Assembly: GCA_002310135.1 (NCBI GenBank)
Contig: DBYK01000006.1
Span: forward strand, 32,346-96,345
Direction: 5' to 3'
DNA: 64,000 nt
Source: Caryophanales bacterium UBA1188
Lineage (GTDB): Bacteria; Bacillota_I; Bacilli_A; Izemoplasmatales; UBA1188
Shown: positions 58,992-64,000 of the stretch, in pieces
How the letters are laid out: every line of letters starts with the position of its first letter
How positions within the stretch are numbered: position 1 is the stretch's first letter
Program-made: the position numbers and the translations under genes
The notes under the pieces: model-generated
Seen by the model: the letters and a program-made list of their open reading frames with translations, nothing else
What the model was told of the DNA's origin: nothing
Database searches by the model: none

Positions 58992-59581
58992 TTTAATCCT
59001 AGCCTTATTCTTTCCGCTTCAACGAGTTGTATATAATTTGGAGATAGATTGTTTATATCTTCAACTTTCATAAATAAATTAGAATCGATAATTAAAATAG
59101 GATTAGGTTTTCCTTCATTAATTATCTTTTCTTTCATCTCATCAGTAAAATATGAAGAAATAGAGACAAGCTTATCATCTTCTAATCTCACTAAATTATT
59201 ATCTTTTATAGTAAAGTGGGTCGTATAAGCGTTTCCTCTTCTTGAATCTATAAATGGATACGATTCAGTTAATTTAGATGAAGCAAGAAGAGCTAAAGAG
59301 GACACTTCAAAAAGAGGTGTATTATTCATCACCGCAAGCATTTTTCCTATTACTACCGCTATTCTAACACCAGTATATGAGCCTGGCCCAATGCCTATAT
59401 ATAACTCATTCATATCTTTTAATTCTAAATTTAAATCTTTTAATGCTTTCTCAAGTTTAGGCATCAATGTTTCTGAATGATTATTTGATCCTTTATCATA
59501 AGATTCAAATATGATGTCTCTATCTTTTAATATTCCAAGATATGAATAATCTAGGGCTGTATCAATTATTAATCTATACAT
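58988..59581 (-). CDS. tsaB: tRNA threonylcarbamoyladenosine modification protein TsaB
   Basis: 197 residues, the partner and activator of TsaD. It has the ASKHA N-terminal IDTALDYSYLGIL, GIGPGSYTGVRIA with the SYTG loop, and the C-terminal region that packs on TsaD. It overlaps tsaE by 13 nt and rimI by 4 nt. Confidence 0.92.
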   Translation of the reverse strand: MYRLIIDTALDYSYLGILKDRDIIFESYDKGSNNHSETLMPKLEKALKDLNLELKDMNELYIGIGPGSYTGVRIAVVIGKMLAVMNNTPLFEVSSLALLASSKLTESYPFIDSRRGNAYTTHFTIKDNNLVRLEDDKLVSISSYFTDEMKEKIINEGKPNPILIIDSNLFMKVEDINNLSPNYIQLVEAERIRLGLK

Positions 59582-59994
59582 AAATCCCCCATTATATTTA
59601 TCTCTCTTTTAGAGTCAGGTAATAATTTAATATCGATTACAATTTTAAAATCATATAAATTTTCTTCTATAAAGTTGTACCACTCAACTATCTTTATCGC
59701 AGAATCATCAAAAAGATAATCATCTAAAATAGGATCATATTTTAATTCTTCTAATCTATATGCATCAATGTGATAAAGCATTCCTTTATTTGATTCATAG
59801 ACTTTAACTATATTGAAGGTTGGAGAGATAACTTCTTCTTTTACACCTATTGATTTTGCGATGTATTTAGTGAGGGTGGTTTTCCCAACACCAAGATTAC
59901 CTTTAAGGCCAATTAATTCTCCTCCTTTAAGGCTTTTTCCAATTTTTTCTCCTAGCATTTTTAATTCGTCTAAATTATTAATAATTAGTTTCAT
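59569..59994 (-). CDS. tsaE: tRNA threonylcarbamoyladenosine ATPase TsaE
   Basis: 141 residues. P-loop ATPase that drives turnover of the TsaBD complex. Walker A GNLGVGKTT, SPTFNIVKVY, HIDAYRL and EWYNF are all present. First gene of the operon, divergent from the HtrA-like gene. Confidence 0.93.
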   Translation of the reverse strand: MKLIINNLDELKMLGEKIGKSLKGGELIGLKGNLGVGKTTLTKYIAKSIGVKEEVISPTFNIVKVYESNKGMLYHIDAYRLEELKYDPILDDYLFDDSAIKIVEWYNFIEENLYDFKIVIDIKLLPDSKREINIMGDLCID

Positions 59995-60140
59995 ATTTCT
60001 TATTTTTCTTTCTCATTAATTATATCATAATGAGAAAGTATTTTCCCATAATCCTTAAAGTTTTATATAATCTAAATAAAAGTATCAAAAATTTATCACA
60101 ATTTAGGGTTATAATAATACTTGTAATTTTGGAGGTTTAT

Positions 60141-61484
60141 ATGAAGACAATTATTAACAGAATAATATCTTTTGTGATTGTGCTCTTTATCTCTTTTTCG
60201 TTAATCGGATGTTTTAACGTTACAAATCCAAGCGTTACAACAGAAAAACAACCAAAGAATTTGTATGATTTAGCGGTTGAAGAAGGGTTTGAAGGGACAT
60301 TAGATGAATGGATACTATCGCTTTTTAACACAGGCGAACAAAAAAGCGTCTATGAACAAGCTGTTGAACAAGGCTTATTTAATGGCACGCTTGAAGAATT
60401 CATAAAAAATTTAAAAGGCGAAACGGGAAATATAAACATTCAAGAAGCATCTTCTTTTGCGATTAATTCTATATGTAGTATTTATAGTAAATTCACAAAA
60501 ACTGTGGTTAACTGGTTCGGCGGTCCAAGAGATGATGAATATATGACCGCAGGAAGTGGTGTAATAATTGATGATAATAAAGAAGAGGGAATAGCCTATA
60601 TCGTTACTAATCTTCACGTAATATATGATTCAACAAGCAAAACAGGAATGGCCGAAACAATAAGCGTTTATTTATATGGAATGGAATATTCACAATATGA
60701 AATAGATGCGAAATTTATAGGTGGATCACAAACATATGATATCGCAGTCATAAAAATTGAATCAGATATCTATAAAAATAGTGGGGCATATAAGGCAACT
60801 ATAGGAAATTCAAGAAATATAACTGCGGGTGATACAATACTCGCAATAGGAAATCCTGAAGCTGAAGGAATTAGTGTTACATCTGGAATAGTTTCGGTTG
60901 AAGATGAAACAATAGAAATCACAAATCCAAACAATAGAGTCCAAGATAACTTCAGAGTAATAAGAATAGACGCTGCGGTAAATGGAGGTAACTCAGGTGG
61001 TGGTATATTCAATACAAACGGAGAACTAGTAGGAATAGTTAATGCTAAAGAAGTCGATACTGAAATTGAAGGAATGGGTTACGCTATTCCATCAAATATA
61101 GTCAGTGCGATTGCGAAAAAAATCATCAGTACTTGTGATGGCGAAACTAAAACCACTACTTCTATTGTGACTCTTGGAGTAGAATTTGTAGTATCAGAAT
61201 CAAAATCAGAGTATAGTTCTGAACAAAAAAGAACTAAGATAGTTCAAACTATTTCAGTGTCTGATATAGAATTATTAAGTGTTGCAAACGGAAAATTAAA
61301 TAAGAAAGATGTAATAGTTAATATAAAAATAAATAATGAAACAATAATTGTTGATCATATTTCAGTAATAGAAGATACACTTCTTAGATTATCAAAAGGA
61401 GACACTATAATATTCACTATCTTAAGAAATAATGAAATTAAAGAAATTTCAATAGTTTTAAATAATGAAATTAACCTAACTTAA
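60141..61484 (+). CDS. HtrA-like serine protease lipoprotein
   Basis: 447 residues from the ATG at 60141, which follows GGAGG; a longer frame starting at 60030 lacks a ribosome binding site. The N-terminus is a lipoprotein signal with lipobox SLIGC (Cys24). Two related repeats at 41-61 and 70-92 (YDLAVEEGFEGTLDEW and YEQAVEQGLFNGTLEEF) form a spacer. The trypsin-like domain has the triad His159 (TNLHV), Asp200 (TYDIAV) and Ser285 (GGNSGGG). The last 100 residues may be a diverged PDZ domain (ISVSDIELLSVANGKLNKKD). Likely a surface quality-control protease. Confidence 0.88.
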   Translation: MKTIINRIISFVIVLFISFSLIGCFNVTNPSVTTEKQPKNLYDLAVEEGFEGTLDEWILSLFNTGEQKSVYEQAVEQGLFNGTLEEFIKNLKGETGNINIQEASSFAINSICSIYSKFTKTVVNWFGGPRDDEYMTAGSGVIIDDNKEEGIAYIVTNLHVIYDSTSKTGMAETISVYLYGMEYSQYEIDAKFIGGSQTYDIAVIKIESDIYKNSGAYKATIGNSRNITAGDTILAIGNPEAEGISVTSGIVSVEDETIEITNPNNRVQDNFRVIRIDAAVNGGNSGGGIFNTNGELVGIVNAKEVDTEIEGMGYAIPSNIVSAIAKKIISTCDGETKTTTSIVTLGVEFVVSESKSEYSSEQKRTKIVQTISVSDIELLSVANGKLNKKDVIVNIKINNETIIVDHISVIEDTLLRLSKGDTIIFTILRNNEIKEISIVLNNEINLT

Positions 61485-61495
61485 ATATTCTTTTC

Positions 61496-61524
61496 TTGAT
61501 TAAAAAATAGAATAATGTTATTAT
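61496..61524 (+). promoter_or_regulatory. Promoter of the tRNA-His/tRNA-Leu unit
   Basis: TTGATT (61496-61501), 17-nt spacer, TATTAT (61519-61524), about 18 nt before tRNA-His. Confidence 0.55.
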
Positions 61525-61541
61525 ATTTATGCGATTCTTAT

Positions 61542-61620
61542 GGCGACTGTGGCGAAGTTGGTTAACGCACCGGATTGTGGCTCCGGCATTCCGTCGGTTC
61601 GAGTCTGACCAGCCGCCCCA
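61542..61620 (+). tRNA. tRNA-His(GUG)
   Basis: Cloverleaf with G-1 facing discriminator C73, anticodon GTG in a CCGGA/TCCGG stem, T-loop TTCGAGT and encoded CCA. One acceptor-stem pair is mismatched: position 4 is A against C69 (family sequence expects G4-C69). Confidence 0.93.
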
Positions 61621-61635
61621 GAATTGCAAAAATAT

Positions 61636-61720
61636 GGGGCTGTGGCGGAACTGGTAGACGCGCTATCTTGAGGGGGTAGTACCAACAGGCGTGTGAGTTC
61701 GAATCTCATCATCCCCACCA
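61636..61720 (+). tRNA. tRNA-Leu(GAG)
   Basis: 85 nt with encoded CCA, anticodon GAG in a CTATC/GGTAG stem, long variable arm and T-loop TTCGAAT. Acceptor stem GGGGCTG against CATCCCC has one mismatch, C5 against U68. Confidence 0.93.
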
Positions 61721-61733
61721 ATATGATAAAAAT

Positions 61734-61758
61734 AAGTCGATATCAAAAATGTCGGCTT
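61734..61758 (+). terminator. Terminator after tRNA-Leu
   Basis: AAGTCGATA pairs with TGTCGGCTT (two G-T pairs), 7-nt loop, T run. Confidence 0.8.
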
Positions 61759-61823
61759 TTTTTATACCGTATTTGGTATTTATACCATAAAAGTAGTATT
61801 ATTATATTAAAAGAGGAATAAAA

Positions 61824-62621
61824 ATGATAAAAGATTATTTAAATGGTAAATCATTCATAGAAGATAATTCTGCTTTTCTTGACTTAAACAAATACATGTC
61901 ATCATTTTTTTATATTGATTCAAAATTATTAAATGAAACAAATAAGACAAATTATGCAATTAAAGTGAACATAGATGATAAAACGCTTTTAGCGATTAAA
62001 GTAGAACCATATAATTTATTACTATATGGTGATAAAGAATGTTTAGAAGAATTACTTTTATTTATTAAAGAAAACGATTATGAGATTGATGGAATAATGT
62101 GTTCTATTGATATAGGTGACTATCTAATTAGCAAGAGCACATATTTAATTAATAAAGAATATTATAAATCTATTGGTATGGACTTTATGGAAGCAAGAGA
62201 TTTTTTAGAGGAATCTTCTTCTATCGTTACTATTCCTTCTTTAAGTGATGTTGATGCAATATATGATTTATCTATTAATTTTTTAAAAGATTGTGGGCTT
62301 TTAGATAAACCAAATAAAGATAAAATAAAGAATAATATTTCAAATTATAGAATCATTAGGATTAATGATGAAATAGTTAGCATGGCATCTTTATCAAAAG
62401 AGACAGATAATTCCTATAAGATTTCTCATGTTTATACAAAACCACAATATAGAGGAAGTGGTTTTGCGAGAAAAATAGTAAATAATATAAAGAATGAGAT
62501 ATTAAAGATGGGAAAATATGCCACATTAAATGTAGACCAAAAAAATCCTATTTCGAATCATTTATATGAATCATTAGGATTTAAAAAAGTTTTTTCTCAA
62601 GGAATATATTTAGTAAAATAA
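61824..62621 (+). CDS. GNAT-family acetyltransferase-like protein
   Basis: 265 residues. An N-terminal half of about 130 residues has no recognised motif. The C-terminal half has the GNAT acetyl-CoA site in VYTKPQYRGSGFARKIV and the end motif NVDQKNPISNHLYESLGFKKV. The substrate is unknown. AGAGGA box before ATG; an imperfect inverted repeat (GGTATTTATACC) about 40 nt upstream may be regulatory. Confidence 0.8.
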   Translation: MIKDYLNGKSFIEDNSAFLDLNKYMSSFFYIDSKLLNETNKTNYAIKVNIDDKTLLAIKVEPYNLLLYGDKECLEELLLFIKENDYEIDGIMCSIDIGDYLISKSTYLINKEYYKSIGMDFMEARDFLEESSSIVTIPSLSDVDAIYDLSINFLKDCGLLDKPNKDKIKNNISNYRIIRINDEIVSMASLSKETDNSYKISHVYTKPQYRGSGFARKIVNNIKNEILKMGKYATLNVDQKNPISNHLYESLGFKKVFSQGIYLVK

Positions 62622-62691
62622 TGTATAACTTATATTCAAAAAAGAGAACTATACTGAGTTTTAAAGTTTCAGCAAAAAAGAGGAAAATTAT

Positions 62692-63726
62692 ATGTTTTTA
62701 AAAATATTAATAATTATTACTGCGATTTTATTCTTCATCTTATTAACTATTTATATATTCGCATCTATTCTATTAAATAAGTTTTTTGTAAGGATGAATT
62801 TTGAAAAAGGTAATGGGCTTATTTCATATGATGATATCAAAGATAAATATGAAAGAAAAGAATATGAATTTAGGTCAAAAAGAAACACATTAAAAGCTTT
62901 TCTATATAGAGGTAGGGATAATTATCCACTAATCGTATATGTCCATGGAATGTGCCCTGGCCATCAAGGATATATGTCTGATATCACATCTTTAATCGAT
63001 AGAGGATATAACATATTTACTTATGATTTTAGCGCAACAGGAGAATCTACAGGTAAAACCTATTCAGGACTAGATCAACAAGTTTATGATTTAAAATCTG
63101 CGATGTCATATCTTAAAGAAAATAAATATTTTGGCTTTAATAACGTACATCTATATGGTCACTCAATGGGCGCATACGCTGTAGCTGTAACTGAAGATGA
63201 TATTATTTCATCAAAAGTATGTATCTCTGGTTTTGATAATCAAATAGATACATTATTATCTTATTTTACTAAAGATAAAAGTAGATTATTTAAGGGGTTC
63301 TCATCTTTTATGATTAGGTTTAAGTATTTCATAGATCGTGGGATTAATTATAATCCTAAAGCCTCAAATATATTAAAAAACACTTCTACTCCTACTTTAA
63401 TTATTCACGGAAGCGCTGATGAAATAATATCATTTGAAAATAATTCTATTAATTCAAAAAAAGATTTAATAAAAAATGAACTAGTTGAGTATATAACAAT
63501 AGATGACCCACTTCACAATCTGCACAACTCAATCATTGCATCAACTGAATGTGTATTATATCAAAATGAAATACAAAAAATATATGATGAAGCTATAAAA
63601 GAAGGTCATAATAATCAAGAAGCAAGAAACATTATGCTTAAAAATATTGATGTATTTAAATATAATATTGCGAATGAAGAATTGATGGATGAAATTGATA
63701 AATTTTATAAGAAACATAATAAATAA
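62692..63726 (+). CDS. Membrane-anchored alpha/beta hydrolase
   Basis: 344 residues. A hydrophobic N-terminal helix (about 4-30) is followed by an alpha/beta hydrolase domain. The oxyanion-hole segment is VHGMCPGHQG, the nucleophile Ser158 is in GHSMG, the acid Asp is probably in HGSADEIIS, and the catalytic His is in DDPLHNLHN. It resembles the DUF-like serine aminopeptidase S33/lysophospholipase group. The substrate is unknown. AGAGGA sets the start. Confidence 0.85.
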   Translation: MFLKILIIITAILFFILLTIYIFASILLNKFFVRMNFEKGNGLISYDDIKDKYERKEYEFRSKRNTLKAFLYRGRDNYPLIVYVHGMCPGHQGYMSDITSLIDRGYNIFTYDFSATGESTGKTYSGLDQQVYDLKSAMSYLKENKYFGFNNVHLYGHSMGAYAVAVTEDDIISSKVCISGFDNQIDTLLSYFTKDKSRLFKGFSSFMIRFKYFIDRGINYNPKASNILKNTSTPTLIIHGSADEIISFENNSINSKKDLIKNELVEYITIDDPLHNLHNSIIASTECVLYQNEIQKIYDEAIKEGHNNQEARNIMLKNIDVFKYNIANEELMDEIDKFYKKHNK

Positions 63727-63728
63727 AA

Positions 63729-63747
63729 AAGATGCCCTAGGCATCTT
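63729..63747. terminator. Terminator between the hydrolase and the tRNA-Asp/Phe unit
   Basis: AAGATGCC / GGCATCTT stem with 3-nt loop, A run on one side and T run on the other, serving both directions. Confidence 0.85.
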
Positions 63748-63762
63748 ATTTTTTAAATTATA

Positions 63763-63838
<76 letters not shown>

Positions 63839-63847
63839 AACATAAGA

Positions 63848-63924
63848 TGGCGGAACGTACGAGACTCGAACTCGTGACCTCCTGCGTGACAGGCAGGCAT
63901 TCTAACCAACTGAACTAACGCACC
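63848..63924 (-). tRNA. tRNA-Asp(GUC)
   Basis: 77 nt with encoded CCA and discriminator G. Anticodon GTC in a CCTGC/GCAGG stem; T-stem ACGAG/CTCGT is perfect. The acceptor GGTGCGT against ACGTTCC has a U3-U70 mismatch next to a G4-U69 wobble. Confidence 0.93.
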
Positions 63925-63941
63925 AATTGCTTTTAGCGGTG

Positions 63942-63973
63942 CAAAGATAGTGCAAAAAACTATTACGCTCCAA
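63942..63973 (-). promoter_or_regulatory. Promoter of tRNA-Asp/tRNA-Phe, resembling the Bacteroidetes type
   Basis: On the minus strand TATCTTTG (complement of 63942-63949) with TTG 21 nt upstream (63971-63973). This matches the Bacteroidetes -7 TAnnTTTG and -33 TTG pattern. The same stretch can also be read as a sigma-70 promoter (TTGGAG, 18 nt, TATCTT). The last 27 bases of the window show only T/A runs. Confidence 0.45.
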
Positions 63974-64000
63974 TTTTTTTCGTCACTTTTTTCAAAAAAC

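Noticed and set aside
60030..60140. 37-residue N-terminal extension of the HtrA-like protein
   Set aside because: It would bury the lipoprotein signal; the ATG at 60141 has a clear GGAGG and begins the signal directly.

Overview
This 64 kb window is from a low-GC bacterium of the Bacillota (Firmicutes) type. RNase J, WhiA, RecN, an anaerobic-type NADP glutamate dehydrogenase, CpsB/CpsC/CpsD/LCP capsule-control proteins, AGGAGG-like ribosome binding sites, an L-box lysine riboswitch and AT-rich codon use all support this. TGA is read as stop and TGG as Trp throughout. Plant-polysaccharide enzymes (GH3, GH43), an SLC45-like sugar transporter and many fermentation-type genes fit a gut commensal of the Bacilli (Erysipelotrichales, RF39 or relatives). 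The exact lineage cannot be fixed without tools.

Layout. 1-2.9 kb: truncated response regulator, dUTPase, small membrane protein, RNase J. 2.9-6.8 kb: a three-gene polar amino-acid ABC importer behind a lysine riboswitch with its own terminator, next to a type Ic aspartate aminotransferase. 6.8-8.6 kb: ABC-F ATPase. 8.6-14 kb: an exopolysaccharide-control locus (CpsB phosphatase, CpsC chain-length protein, CpsD tyrosine kinase, LCP transferase) with no glycosyltransferases. It is interrupted by a 623-residue membrane protein whose cytoplasmic end looks like ribosomal protein L15. 14-17.6 kb: YwaF-like membrane protein, HAD hydrolase, GalE, and a winged-helix/Rossmann regulator preceded by an operator-like array. 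17.8-24.4 kb: a tightly overlapping five-gene cassette (GlpA-like oxidase, NAD(P)/FAD oxidoreductase, DUF1667 protein, FGGY kinase, alkyl-DHAP-synthase-like FAD enzyme). 24.5-29.5 kb: RecN, phosphohexomutase, MFS transporter with a soluble insertion. 29.6-36.6 kb: GdhA, TetR regulator, circularly permuted GH3, GH43 and SDR.

36.7-41.7 kb looks acquired. It is visibly less AT-rich than its surroundings and holds two unrecognised genes, a 1051-residue exported/membrane protein and a 299-residue polytopic protein. A broken RhuM-family gene lies on one side and tRNA-Ser(GCU) on the other. 42-60 kb is core: Tex, WhiA-Lgt-UvrA-LigA-kinase-PcrA as one operon, and TsaE-TsaB-RimI-TsaD-unknown-GlnRS as another. 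60-64 kb: an HtrA-like lipoprotein protease, tRNA-His and tRNA-Leu, a GNAT, an alpha/beta hydrolase, then tRNA-Phe and tRNA-Asp at the right edge behind a promoter that resembles the Bacteroidetes type.

The strongest candidates for undescribed biology are the L15-like membrane protein in the CpsBCD-LCP locus, the two-gene island beside tRNA-Ser, the GlpA/FGGY/AGPS-like cassette, and the winged-helix/Rossmann regulator coupled to galE.
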